Source of the DNA: Neolentinus lepideus HHB14362 ss-1
Lineage: Eukaryota; Basidiomycota; Agaricomycetes; Gloeophyllales; Gloeophyllaceae
Direction: 5' to 3'
NCBI GenBank assembly: GCA_001632425.1
Contig: KV425570.1
Span: 62,001 to 126,000, forward strand
Length of the DNA stretch: 64,000 nucleotides
In this document: positions 10,394-22,671 of the stretch, piece after piece
Position numbering within the stretch: position 1 is the first letter of the stretch
Layout of the letters: the number at the start of each line of letters is the position of its first letter
Made by a program: the position numbers and the translations under genes
The notes under the pieces: generated by a model
Databases searched by the model: none
Seen by the model: the letters and a program-made list of their open reading frames with translations, nothing else
What the model was told of the DNA's origin: nothing

Positions 10394-11865
10394 TCAGTGC
10401 GAGAGCAATGGAAGTGTGTAAGACGTGGCATCATCGAACGCGTTCGTGAACAGCGACGAACGCAAAAATCTCCGCAACTTCTCGATGAATCCCCGTCCCT
10501 TGTAAGATCTAAATTGCGGAGGATACGCCTCTTGCAGCGACAAGAGCAGACATCTCGCATCGCAGTGTCCGCACTCCCCTCACACTCCCACCAGAAAGAC
10601 ACACACTCACCACCCAAACTCGACAAACCGCCTCACATGCGTCTGCACCTGCCCAAGCGTCACCGTCTCCGGAAACTCGCGGCACAGCGCGAGGTACTCG
10701 AGTGAGATAAGGACCGGGTCGGGCGGTGTGTTTGTGCGGTCGAAGAGGCTGGCAGGGGGTTGATTAGCGAGTGGGGATATGTTGGGAGGGAGCGGAGAAG
10801 GGAGTGAAAGAGATGTAGATGCAAGATACGAGAGGGTCTCGTCCGCATACACGGAACTGGCGTGTTCATGCATGAACAACCCAGCTCAGTCCAATGCTAC
10901 ACCCCTCCCCTCCGTCCAATGCTACACCCCTCCCCTCCGTCCACTGCTACACCTCTTCCCTCCCTCCCAGCGAGCACCACAGCCTCCTCTCCCACAACAA
11001 ACCCGCAAACCAACTCACCAAGGATTCCCCAACAACGTCTCCCCCACCATCACCCCGTCCGCACCCGTCTCCTCCAGATTCCGCGCGACGTCCGCGTAGC
11101 AGCGGACGTTCCCGTTGCTCACCACGGGGATGCCCACTCCCGCCTCCCCATCCTCCCCAGACCCAAACTTAAGCCTCCTCACCTCGCCAAGAAACGCCGC
11201 GCCCTGCCTGCGCCTCCTCACACTCGCGTACCGCGCGTGGAGCGCGACCCAGCTCGCGCCCGCCGCCTCGATGCGCTGCGCGAGGGCGAGCGTCTGCGCG
11301 GCGGGCGTACAGAGGCGCAATTTCGCTGAAACGGGGAGGGCGAGGGTGTGCGCGAGGGTGGAGACTAGAGCTAGATAAGTATGTAGAGTATATATAGAGA
11401 AGGAGAGGGGGACGCACCGATGTCTTCGACCAAAGGCCAGTCCCTCTGCGCGAGGAGGTACGCGCCGTAGTGCCCGTCCTTTGCGTGCTGCTGAGGGCAC
11501 CCGAGGTTCAAATCTACCCGCCTTGGGAGTCATCGTCGCCCCCCGCCCTGCCATCTACACGAAAATCACTCACCGATCGCGTCAGCGAGCCCCGCCACCC
11601 TCCGCGCGCCCTCGCTCACCACCGCCGCGTCGTTCCCGGACACCTGCACGACCACCTCCCGCCCTCTGCGCTGCCGGGAGATGCTCAGGTCGCGGAGGTG
11701 GAAGGCGAGGTAGTCGCGGTCGGAGGCGAGGCGCGCGGGGTCGAGCATCTGCGTGTAGGTGAGCGTTGCGCCGTGGGCGGTGGTGAGAAGGCGGAAGGGG
11801 AGGTCGGAGTGGGCGACCATGGGCGCGGAGATGTGCGTGAGGTCGAGGGGGTGGAGGTGGGGCAT
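10394..11865 (-). CDS. DUS1: tRNA-dihydrouridine synthase, Dus1-like
   Basis: Five exons: 11865-11574, 11513-11418, 11370-11019, 10748-10614 and 10508-10394, giving 330 codons. The FMN-binding TIM barrel starts APMVAHSDLPFRLL and continues with TYTQMLDP. DLNLGCPQ holds the catalytic Cys103, which donates a proton during uracil reduction, followed by GHYGAYLL. SAKLRL, GASWVALHARY, VVSNGNV and DGVMVGE complete the barrel, and a helical C-terminal domain ends the protein. This order fits Dus1 (U16/U17 of tRNA). The start is the first ATG before the barrel. The last intron is notable: two overlapping donors, GTG|GTGAGT, lie three bases apart, and only the upstream one avoids an in-frame TGA. The third intron (270 nt) contains a perfect 25-bp minisatellite. 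Exon GC content and codon bias are high compared with neighbours. Confidence 0.88.
10889..10963. repeat. Minisatellite, 3 x 25 bp, inside a DUS1 intron
   Basis: Three head-to-tail copies of GTCCAATGCTACACCCCTCC plus CCTCC start at 10889, 10914 and 10939. The first two copies are identical and the third has three substitutions. The array lies wholly within the 270-nt third intron of the dihydrouridine synthase gene (10749-11018), where most introns are 50-60 nt, so it probably accounts for part of the extra length. Confidence 0.93.
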
Positions 11866-13023
11866 GAGGCGTGCTGGATGCTGGATTGGGGACCTCCTCT
11901 GTTTTTGTTTAGTCCGAGATAGCACCACTAGTGTAGTATGTTCGTACGGCTCGAACAGCGCGCAAGGGGGTTAGAGACAGTGTGGTCGGCTGCAAGCGGG
12001 AGTAGAGGTAAGAGAGGTAGATGCAGAAAATTAATGAAATCCAAAATCGTCTTAAGCTTGTTCCACGCTTCCTTGATCTCAAGCTCAGTCCTCCCTATTG
12101 CATAGGACTATCCAGGCTCTGCATATCTATGTCGATAGAGATAGCGCCAGCACATATGGTCTGGGAGGCGAATATTTCTCAACGGGCCATCAACCAATCT
12201 TCAAGCAAGCTCGAACATACACAAGTCCATGAATTTCTTCATACAAACCACATAGTCGCGGTTTCCGAAGACCGCAGGATAGAGAACATACGCTTTGATA
12301 CCCAGGTCCACTGTCCACAGCATGCAGGCACACCTCACCCGCCCCTTGATCTCGGAGGTATCATAAATCAGTGGATAAACCCCTCGGCAGATGTCATGCT
12401 AGCCTCCAGATGATACTTATATCTGATATAATGATCTCCTCTTGGTATGCTCGACCTCTGTTTTCGGGACTGTCTGCCCGCTCATGAGGAGGTATTTCGT
12501 TAATCGAAAAAGTATCGGTCGTGCCGTGAACCAAGACTCCAATTTCTGCCATCGCGGGGTGAAGAGGTCAAGCGAATGATATTCATTGCTCTGGTGGCTG
12601 ATGCGTGTCTCAAGCGACTCCTGATCATTTGCGCGATGTGTTTTGATGATCAAAGTCATGCGCCGTGGCCTGCTCGCTATTGATTCCGATCCCGCCTTGC
12701 AAGTCCACGCTCTCAGCTGTTCTCGACGTGTATGCACTTCGCAGATTGAACGCCCCAGAAGGAGGGCAAGCCAGAAGTTCCAACGCCCGAGTGCTATCCC
12801 ATAGGCGAACGGACTGAACGCGACACCTCTACATATGTATTCCAAGACCAAAACCCAGCCCGAGAACTAGATTAGATCGCAATTGATAGCCAGTGTTTTA
12901 GTCTTATTACGGGGCTATGCTGTGGCGCACTGTAGCCTCGCCGGTTATGCGGTACAAAAGGGAGAAAAAATTCGAGGACGGGGCGCTTGCTCCTCCTTGC
13001 CCTCCGAGTGGCGCCCCGACGCG
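11866..13023. other. Intergenic region, DUS1 / seven-helix gene
   Basis: About 1.15 kb between two divergent genes, so it should hold both promoters. Open frames such as 12417-12851 on the minus strand start at non-ATG codons and match no family I know. No repeats were noticed. Confidence 0.45.
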
Positions 13024-14765
13024 ATGGCGATCAGTTTGCTTAGGGTGAGTTGGTTTTATATGGTGATTGGGAGGTTAGGCTCATTGGTGTTTTCTTTGCA
13101 GGATAATATTATCGGTCTCTGGGTTGGTCTGCTATCATATCTCATCATGAGGCCCGCCTTATGCTAATACTCTCAATGCGTACTGCAGCTCGTCACCCTC
13201 CTTTATGGTTCGTATGCCTTCCCTTTCCACGAAATACGCAACTAACACCGCATTACCCACCCAGGTATCCACATCGTAATATTCGTCACCTCCATCTACA
13301 TCATCCTCTCGCGCTGGCGAAAGGGCCCCTTGGGCAAAGGGCTCCTCGCCACGACCGTCCTCCTCTTCGCATGCGCGACGACCCAGATGGTCTGCACGCT
13401 CCTCACCGCGGTCTCGACCATGGATCTGGGCGGCGAGGTGCCTATTAGGACGCAGATGGCGCTGAAGGTTTTTGGTGACGGTGAGACGGGGAGGACGCTG
13501 GAGGCGGCGGATCCGCAACGGATACTGGATCAGAAGAACTTTGCAAATTTGGTGATTTGCGTGGAGTATGCTGTCACCATCGCGAATGTGTACATACAGT
13601 CTCTTCATAGTCATTTTCGACGACTTGCTGAATGTGCTAACATCTGCTTTTTGACGCTGACTGTATAGTCTTCTGACGGACGGACTCCTCGTACGTTACA
13701 CGAGCCACATAATATGCATCTCATCGCTAAAGCACCCGAGTAGATATGGCGCTGCTACATGGTCTGGACCAGACAGTGGAAAGTCGTTATTATCCCTGTC
13801 ATTCTTTTACTAGCTGGTTCAGGTACGACAAATTGTTTAATAAATAGTAGTAGTAGATAGCTGACATGGACATCTAATGTAGGCGTGGGCTTCGGCGTCA
13901 CCGTTGTCGCAGTCAAGATGTATCTACTCCGCTACCACGCACCCGCAGACGCACCCCTCCCTCTCCCAGGATGGAACGACCTGAGCAAACAGGTCGGGCC
14001 GTTGGCGGGCGCGTGTTACACAATTTATTTTGTGAATAACGTGGTGATTACAACGTTAATCGGCAAGTCATAATTTTGCGTGAGACTCTGAGTTGAAGGC
14101 GCTGACAAGGGCTCCGTAGCATGGCGGATATGGTCCTCGGCCCGGGGCGTAAACAAGCATCTCAAGACGGGCAGTGGGAGGAGGTATATGTTTATTTTGC
14201 ATGTGATGTATGTGATTCGTGTGATTCTCGCTGCTTGATTGACTGACCGTGTGCTGGGCATAGGGTCGAGTCGGGAGCACTATATGCGCTTGCGCTGTTC
14301 GTGTTAGCCATATTATGCTGGTTGAATAACCCACTCTGGGTGAGACTTAGCCCAAATCTTCATCAGAGACAAACGATGGAATGAAAGTAAAATCCACTCT
14401 AGGGGTTCTTCGAAGACTTAGCCAACGGCTTAGCGGTGAGTCTCCACCCACTCCGCCAATGGTCGCGATGTTGCTTATATCGTATATTGCAGGGCATCAT
14501 CCCAACTCTCGTCATCGTCCTCGTCGGTCTGAACCGAGACCACTCCCCAGGCAACATCACCACGCATGCGCACAGACAATCCTTACCGTCGCTCGAATTT
14601 CACCGCCCAACGCTGGGTGGCGATACTGGGCTACATATTGACCTGGACCCCATGAGGAACAAGAATATTGACAAGGGCCACTCGATCGATATGACGGACT
14701 CAGATACAACAGGTACGATGCATGATAGGAGGAGTGTGAGCCGGGGCAATGAAGAGGTTGTCTGA
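13024..14765 (+). CDS. Seven-helix membrane protein of a basidiomycete family, 11 exons
   Basis: Exons 13024-13044, 13102-13122, 13189-13207, 13265-13589, 13669-13690, 13744-13822, 13883-14062, 14120-14207, 14264-14339, 14403-14435 and 14493-14765 join in frame to 379 codons. Helices visible in order include LVTLLYGIHIVIFVTSIYI, LLATTVLLFACATTQMV, IIPVILLLAG, a helix after SKQVGPLAGACY, a block from YMFILHVMVESGALYALAL, and IIPTLVIVLVGL. The hydrophilic C-terminal tail is about 75 residues. Segments such as LLTDGLLIWRCYMVW and VESGALY are typical of a multi-copy Agaricomycete membrane family of unknown function. The first three exons are tiny (19-21 nt). The seventh intron starts with GC (G|GCAAGT at 14063) instead of GT; no in-frame GT alternative restores the conserved ITTLIAWRIW segment. 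A receptor role is speculation. Confidence 0.87.
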
Positions 14766-14943
14766 GTTCATGAGTGTATATAGTGTATATAGCGTAATTT
14801 ATACTGTCAGATTGTATGCTCCAGAGTTCGTACGATGCCAAGGGCAGTGGACTGCGCGCAGTCCTTTCTTCAAGAAACCAAGGTGAAAGATTCAAGCAGA
14901 GCGATATGCTACCCAGCCATCACAGCTGCTGATGTCAGATCAT

Positions 14944-17900
14944 TCATGAGCGAGATGCAGCATCTTCGGCGCGAGCTTCGAGCTGTTGCAGCGTGACATC
15001 GGCGAGTAGCTGAATCTGTGAGACGGATACGATCGAAGCCAAGGCAGTAGACAAAGCTGTGGCAGAGAGTGAGTCGAGACCATATGCCGTGAGGGGCACA
15101 TCCGACGCCAGGTCATCTAAGGCAACCTCAAGGATCTTGCAGATGATGTCCTTGATGCTGGATTTTCCCTGCATTTCATGAGACACCTCCATACTCGTCT
15201 CAGGGAGCAGATGCTGGAACACAGGTGATAACCCGACATTAGTGGCAACTCGAGGCCAATCGAAGTTGGGAACATATTGCCAGATGGTCCCGTGGCGAAG
15301 TTTCCGAATACCATCACCAAGGTATGTGCACAGTTCTAGAAAGTTTAAGTATTAAACCTGAGAAAATTCCATCAGAGGTTCAGAGCACTCGCCCTCTGCC
15401 GTCATTCCCCAGTCAGCAAGATGCCTTAGACGACGACGATATACATCGTCATCGTCTCCTTTGAGCGCAATAGCACTATCCAGGATGAACGGGCAGACCA
15501 TGCAGAACGCGTTTTTGTACTTCTTCGTTAGCCCTGCTAAGGCAGTGTTTGCACTAGCACCGGAGTCAGACTCGGCGAGGAAGACCACCTGACAGTTTGA
15601 TCCTACCTAGCGTAGTTGGTCTGACCGGCATTGCCAAACATAGCGGACACAGATGAGAATGTAATCAGGAAATCAAGCGAATTGATATCCAGCGCCCGCT
15701 CTAGAGCATTGAAGGCTCCAACTTTGGGCGGAAAGGGCGCCTCGAATGTTTCTGGGGTTTGTGCTGTGAACGTACGATCAGCCAGTAAGCCCGACAGGAT
15801 CATACATCCACCGAGGGGTTCCTTGAGGTCCTGCACAACGCCTTGGATATCGTCCAACGAGGCTGCATCAGCCACTACCGTGTGGAGGGAAAGATCAGGA
15901 AGGCTTTCGAGATATTTCAGTATGCGCTTTGACAACACCGAGCCGTTCGTAGTGACGCTCGCGCGTCCTCCTCGAGACGTTAGGACTACGTTTCTTGCGC
16001 CCTGCTGTACGCATCTGTGAGTATAGCAATGACTCGAACACCGTATTACGGGCCTTACCGAATACATCCACAACGCAATCTCTAGCCCCAAACTACCGGT
16101 CCCACCAATCAATAAATACACTTTTTCCGGACTTAGAATGTCGGTAGTCTGAAGAGTTTGCTCGGGAACGGTTCCTTCAACGAACTGAAGGGGTGGGATA
16201 TAGGGAACATTTGTGTTTTTGCTGTTAGACAGAGCGAGCTTGACTGCATCGCCGAGAGCCCACGGATCGGTTGACAGAATGCCAGGGATTCCTCGTCTCG
16301 CATCCGACCACGGGAAGACTCTGCCTCCTGGGGATACCTGAGCGTCAAGCACTTGAATGTCTGCGGGATCCTCACAGCCCGTAACAATGAAGCTTGGCCG
16401 CAGACTATTCGCGATGATCTTGAAGTCTGCGAAGGTTGGCTCAGCCGGGCAAGAGAAAATGCGCAATCCGAGCTCCTTGTACACTCTGATGACTGAAGCG
16501 CCGACATCAGTTTCGGCGTGTGTTACGAAAACAGCAGCCCGACCCAGTCTTTCAGGATGAGTAAAGTGACCAGCTCCTATTGCCAGGACGGCGACAGCCA
16601 ATGCGAAAATAGAAGGACTTAATGAAGCATGAATGTCAACGGCGCTTCCGGAATGAACGACAGCGACGTTCGATATCGGGCCACTGACGATGCCAGCGAC
16701 GCTTCGTGACTCCCCCGCTGGCTGGCCGATAAAAGACCAAAGACGTGAGGTCACTCGCGAGATCTTGTTGACATTGACGAGATAATGATTCTGGGGGACT
16801 CTAGGGACCGAGATCTGTTTGATATGCGCACTGTCATACACCCAAGGTAGGGTCGGTTCGAAAGCTGCACTGGATGCGGGCGACTCAGAAGCCATAATCC
16901 TGGGGACATGAATGGACCCATCCTCTTGGACATAGAGCTCGGGTTCGCATTCGATGTGGAACAGACGCTGCATTGTTTTGGTTCGTTTCTGCTTCGTCCA
17001 TGATGCGGGGAAGACGACGGATCGAACAGTCCATGAACCGTATTCCTTGCGGAGCGATCTCGAGAAACCGAGGAGAGCGTTATTATCCGATCCAACGGAA
17101 ACAGTGAGCCATAAGCTCAAATGAGAAACAGGATCCATCTTCATCAGACGTCGTTGGATTTCCATTTCCATGCCCCTTGCATAGTCAATGACAATCGTGT
17201 CACTACGCGCAGCGGCGTCGTCAAAGGCATGACCATTCGCCTCTGTGTATCTTATGAGAACTTTATCTTCAATTGAAGGCGTGTGGCCGTTGAGCTTAAC
17301 ATCACCGTTACCGATCGCGTGCGGCACTATGAACCCAGTTGGGACTTCCACTACCTCGAATCGTTTTTCGACTGTCTCTGAAATGTGGCCATGGCGAGCA
17401 ACTTGCATTGACTCTATGGTACAGAGTGGAACGCCATCTGGGCGGACAATGGTGAAGTCGTACGTGATAGACTCTTGAGTGAACATAAGGAGCAAGCTGC
17501 CAATGAGAGAACTCAACACTCACTGGGAGACCAGGAAGACATAATCCCGTGCGCGTACACGGTTCTCGGAAATGGGTTTTCGAACAGTGCGTCGTGCACA
17601 GTGAATGCCGCAACCTTGGATGGCAGGTAATAGCGCGTCTTATCCCAGCAGCAGGTCAGGATTGGATGTACCATAATATGCAATGCAGCGTCTAAAATGG
17701 CCGGATGAAGATGATATCCGTCCAGACTCGTATGAAGTCAGGCTGCGTTCTTCGCTTTGAGAGAATGCATACTTACTCAGAAATGTCTCCATCATCTCCG
17801 CGAACCTCCACAACGACTTCCTCCCGACCGCGGTCATCCAGCCCTCGATAGCAAGCCTGTATTCTTTGATACATCGGCCCATATTGAGCAAAATTGGCGA

Positions 17901-20900
17901 AACCATCATAGAAGTCTTCCAGAATAAGCAAATAGAGTAAGCAACAGACCACGGGAATGTTGGATGGACCGACTTTTCATGTCGATAGGAGCCAGACGTC
18001 TCAATATAGGTTTTAAATCAACTATGGGCGGAGCCTCAGCAGGGCGGTCTACCGACAGGTAACCTTGGGCGTGGAGACGGTCATACTGCGCAACCGGGTA
18101 AGATACGATGACGAAGATGATTCATGAAAGTCATAGCCATGAAAGCATACCTGTAAAGGCCACTTCTTTGCGATGTCTGCTGGAGCCACGCTGTGTACAG
18201 TCCACTTGTGCCCGTTTAATCGTACGTCTACAGGCGTCGGCCGTTCAGACGACAGGGTAATGATTGAAATGAATTCTACGTCTAGCAGTGTCCTTGCACC
18301 AAATTCAAGTGCCTACATAAGCTTCTTCAATAAAGAGAATTTGATGACAGTGCGATGTGAGAGACAGACCATTTCGAGATATCCAGCCGCAGGCATGATA
18401 GGCTCATCCTTAATGATATGTTCAGCTAAACCAGGATGTGTCTTGGCATTGATTTGCAGCTGCGGGTAATTCAGAGGGCCATTACGGTGCCGTCTCTGTC
18501 TAGTAATCTCTAGCGACGACGCAACGTACGGAACTTCTCTACGAGCAAATGGATATGATGACTGCTGGAGGTCAGTTTCGAAGTAGCATCCAGAGAGGAC
18601 GTCGAAATCGACAGAATGGTAGCCAGCCACGACGAGCTTCCCGACAAATTCGACCAGGCCATGCAACTCAACCGCCCGCTGCCCCTTCTTCGGTCTCCGC
18701 AGCGGGCAGAGGACAGGAACGTCCTTCCCTACCATGGACGACAAATATCCGCTGAGCACAGGGTGAGGACCCAACTCGATATAGATCGCATTCGGATGCT
18801 TGGCATGTAACGCTGATATAGCTTCTGCGAACCGTACCGGCCCGCGAGTGTTATCCCAGAAATATTGCGCATCTAATGTCTTGTCCAAGAACTTGCCACT
18901 TTCGGTAGAGAATACGTCGATAGAGGGCGCTTCGACAGCATAGCGAGAGAAGACTTCTCCGACGAGCCTCCGGTACTCGGATTGGCAAATATCCATCATG
19001 GCTGAGTGCACCGGGGTCCGCGTACGCAGTCGCCTTGCAAAGATACCTTTCGCTTCCGCTGCCCGAACAGCCAAGTCAATATGTGATGCCTTGCCGGAAA
19101 GCGTGATGGCATCGGGGGTGTTAAGGCAACCAACTTCGAGCGGACCTGAGCCAGCTTCAGCGACGACAGACGCGATGATCTCTCGCGCCTGCTCCTCTGA
19201 GCAATTCACAGCCGCCATTGCACCGTCGGTACCCTCCAGCAAGGCCATCGCTTTACCTCTCGCGATGGCGAGCTCAAGAGCCAGAGCCTTCCTGCCTGCA
19301 CCTGACGCGTACAGCACCGCGGTCTCGCCAGCGGAGTGCCCGATCATTGCATCCGGCTTGATCCCGAGGCTAACTAGGGTGTCGAAGAGTGCGATTTGCA
19401 CCATGGTCAGAGCGACGAGTGTAACTGGGATAGGCCAGATCTCGCCTAGGCGATCTTCCTGAGCTGTCTCACAGAACATGCCTGTGCTTTGGATGAGAGA
19501 CTCTCCAACAACTTTCTCGTATACTTGATCCAACTCGAGTATAGTCGAATGGAATACAACGTTAGTCTTGAAAAGCTCTCGCCCCACTGCAGGCTGGTCA
19601 GTCAACACGAACAGCGAAGGATCAACACAGCCACTCACTGTCAAAGTATTGGGGACCCTGTCCTGAAAAGACGAAGACGAGATGAACCGAAGACTTATAA
19701 GAGAGGACGGGCTCCGTGAACTGCGACACCTTCGCATCCTTCGCGACGGCAAATGAGCGCCAAGGCATGGATCGAGCGCGGCGACCATACAAACGAGACA
19801 GCTGGTGGCGCACATCATCTGAGAAGGTCCCCTGTAAAGCATCACCAATACTTTTAGTTGACTTCGGAGAGAGACCACCTGCTATCAGGATAGCTGGGAC
19901 CTCGCTCATATCGATTCGCCAGAAAGTGTTCTGTTTGACTTGAGGTACCGGGGGACCTTCGACCACGCAATGGCCATTCGCTCCCCCGATGCCCGAGCTG
20001 GTCATTGCTACAAGGGATCGGCCTGTTGACGATCGACATTTCAAAGGTTCAGCTTCGGTAGGGACGTGGATGCGGTACTGATCCCACATGATAGCAGGAT
20101 TCCGCTGCTTGAGGTTGACGTTCGGAGGGATCATGCCTGTCTTGAAGGCCAAAGCCACTTTGGAAAGAGAGGCTAGGAACGACGCAATCTCCAGGTGACT
20201 GCCAAATCGGTCAGCTGAAGTCAGCGCAACAACAGAAGGACACATACCCCAAATTCCCCTTCAAGCTACCCATGACCAAGTCACCCTCCCGTCCTCGAGA
20301 GAACTCGGCACCGATCCAATTGACTTCCGTCGGATCGCCCTGCGCCGTTCCTATCATATAGGACGAGGTGAGAACCTGTAGATAATTGTAGATACGTGTA
20401 TACGTGCCCGTGGTATGGGATTCAATGAAGTCCACCTCGTGCGGAGACCGCTGCGCCTGTCTGAATGCCCGCTGCATAGCATCCATCTGGGCCGCCGCCA
20501 CTGGCGCATGGATAGGAGCCAATTGTCCAGACGAATTGACGCCTGTACCCAGAATCTGGCAAATATGTTCAGTCCACGCTCTCAATCAGAGGAATTATCA
20601 TGTCGGACTCACGCTTCCATATATCTTGTCGTGATCGCGTAAAGCTGCCTCCAATGGCTTGAGGACTATTGAAACAACTCCCTCACTTCGACTAAATCTG
20701 GATGGATGAAGTCGCAGTGAGAGACGACTCTACAAAAGAGTGAAGAGTGTTACACAGAGCGCTCACCCATTTGCAGATGCATCAAATGGCTTGCATTTAC
20801 CATCCGGAGACAGAACACCCGTTACTTGACTGTATGTCAGCCACTCAACGAATCTGATATTCCAAGCACAAGATCAACACAAATCGAGGATAGAATGTTT

Positions 20901-21707
20901 CTCGACAGTACCTGTGATTAATCTGACTGCCTCCAACAACGGCCGCATCACACTCCCCAGTTCGCAGCGCCTGAGCGGCAAGGTGAGTCGCATACAGACT
21001 TGAGCTGCACGCCGTATCAATAGGGATGGTAGGACCGCGTAAGTCGAAATGGTACGATACTCGGTTGGCGATCGTAGATGGTGCGTACGCTAACGATGCT
21101 CTGGCCTCGCCATCGTCCTGAACAAACCAAATATTATATAAATAAAGCGACCACAAGGAAATGCGAGGAGACGTACATGACCGGAAATCGCAAAGAGATC
21201 GTGAGCCACGCCAGACATATAACAGCCAACGTTCTTTCCCCTGTAGTCTATGCCAGAGTCAAGAAGACTCAAGAATGTCGTCTCAATGAGCTTCCGCGTG
21301 CTGACGGGCATAAGACGGGCATCTCTCCCTGTGATTCCAAACTCCAAGTAATCGAACAGATCGAGGTCTTTGAGAAACGACCCAGTGTCGGGGACGACGC
21401 GCCCCAAACCAGTTCCGTGGAGACTGGCCTTGTTCAGCCGTGACACGTCGCACGTAGTCTGAAGCCACTCACTATTCGATGTTGAATCTCTCTTTCGGTA
21501 TCTTCTCGTAAGACTCACCCTTGTCGAATAAAAATCGACAGAAGGACGTGAAATCAAGGTTTCCAGCATTATTGGGACCTGCTGGTAACTCAACCGCTAT
21601 GCCAACCTATCGCAAGTGCATGTTGTCAACGGCCCGGAAGCAAATGTGGTAGAAAAACATACGATCGCGATTGGCCTACAATCACCCGTTGACTCGGATA
21701 ACGTCAT
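14944..21707 (-). CDS. Reducing type I polyketide synthase (KS-AT-DH-psiER-KR-ACP)
   Basis: Eighteen exons: 21707-21663, 21606-21473, 21423-21177, 21117-20912, 20853-20767, 20697-20613, 20555-20408, 20350-20248, 20198-19639, 19586-18370, 18312-18151, 18085-17974, 17915-17777, 17726-17524, 17473-16059, 16001-15607, 15553-15393 and 15335-14944. They total 1,936 residues with no frame break. Ketosynthase: DTACSSS with Cys179, HTTGTAQGDP, GNLGH with His352. Acyltransferase: GHSAGE with Ser623. Dehydratase: His928 in EHIIKDEP and Asp1094 in [11 protein letters not shown] middle stretch of about 400 residues looks like a degenerate structural-KR/ER region without a glycine-rich NADPH motif or a methyltransferase motif. 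Ketoreductase: IGGTGSLG, then FSSVSAMFG and a Tyr about 10 residues on. ACP: GLDSLS with Ser1895. The protein stops eight residues after the ACP helix, so it has no thioesterase or reductase release domain. Two introns use GC donors (20407 and 15392). The product is probably a partly reduced, polyene-like chain (inference from the missing functional ER). Confidence 0.93.
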
Positions 21708-22671
21708 GTCTGGGATGGATGGAAAGTAGTAGGGACCCCAGCTGCATGCCTTGGACGTGGCATAGTTTATATAACATCCTCACACTGGGATATTAATGGG
21801 ACGGCATCAGAAACGCCAAGTTGTCGGATCGAGGAGCACCGGCGCTCTCAATCAATACACAGGCTTGGCTGCGGTACGATGGTCGAGTCTTGGACCGATT
21901 CAGGTGCAGTCTCAAGTGTCCATTAATGTGAGACCTACATAGCGTGCTGCGTGCCTGGATAAAGGGACATTCGAATTCGATTGCAGATGCTAAGGGCACT
22001 TGCACGCTCTATGTCGAATTATTCCTTTATTCGGCTCCTGTCCGGTGTTATCATCAGCATGGACTATTTCCTTGTCGCGCGCGGCCTTGTTCAGAACTCA
22101 ATTTACTTCTGCCCACCTGTTCCGCATTGCTCCCGCTCCAAGTCAGAAGTCAGTAGAGGTGAACAACTCTTAGCGGTTCGGTTCGCAAAAGTCCTGGGAT
22201 ATGGAACTCCGAAATGACATACCTTGCGCCTGATACAACGGCTTTTCAAACGTTGAAGTGGAACTCCAAGTTTCTTAATCTCGTAACAAACAAACGAACA
22301 GGGTGCGTTCGTTCGTAGCATTATAGCAACTCCGGTCGTCTTTGCGCAACGAACGGACTGAACCATTAAGCATTGAGCCCCCCTAGTGCACCCGCTACCT
22401 ATGCCAATGTACAGATTCCAGACAGATCTCTTCGTCACTGGAATAAACACCTACTGTGGCTAAGCATAGCCTTGCGGATGGTACGTGCAGCTAGAGCCTA
22501 GAGGATCTACAGTTATATTGTTTCAGAAGAACTCGATGTTTAGCTGATTTTCTATGCACTATCCACGGGAAGAAATACGGTGAGAGTACAACATCTGGCA
22601 ACGGTCATCCAAACACTGGCAAAATTTAAATGGCTGGGGAGTACCTATATATTTTCTGACCGATACATCTC
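21708..22671. other. Spacer between the synthase and the synthase relic
   Basis: This 964-bp spacer lies upstream of the intact synthase and downstream of the decayed synthase tail on the same strand. It must contain the promoter of the intact gene. No further domain of a polyketide synthase is recognisable here, so the relic's 3' end and the intact gene's start are separated by unrelated sequence. Confidence 0.5.
21766..21773 (-). promoter_or_regulatory. Putative TATA box of the polyketide synthase gene
   Basis: TATATAAA reads on the minus strand, about 59-66 bases before the synthase ATG at 21707. The position would allow only a short 5' untranslated leader, so it is plausible rather than certain. 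It is the only strong TATA-like match close to this start. Confidence 0.4.

Noticed and set aside
12417..12851. 144-codon open frame on the minus strand
   Set aside because: It starts at a non-ATG codon, has no recognisable domain and no neighbouring exons.
16060..17473. C-methyltransferase or working enoylreductase domain in the synthase
   Set aside because: No glycine-rich SAM or NADPH motif is present. The stretch reads as a degenerate ER/structural KR region.
21424..21472. Frame break in the ketosynthase start of the intact synthase
   Set aside because: An apparent mismatch between exons 2 and 3 disappears if the acceptor is GGCCAG at 21424, giving FNIEYLHGTGLG in frame.
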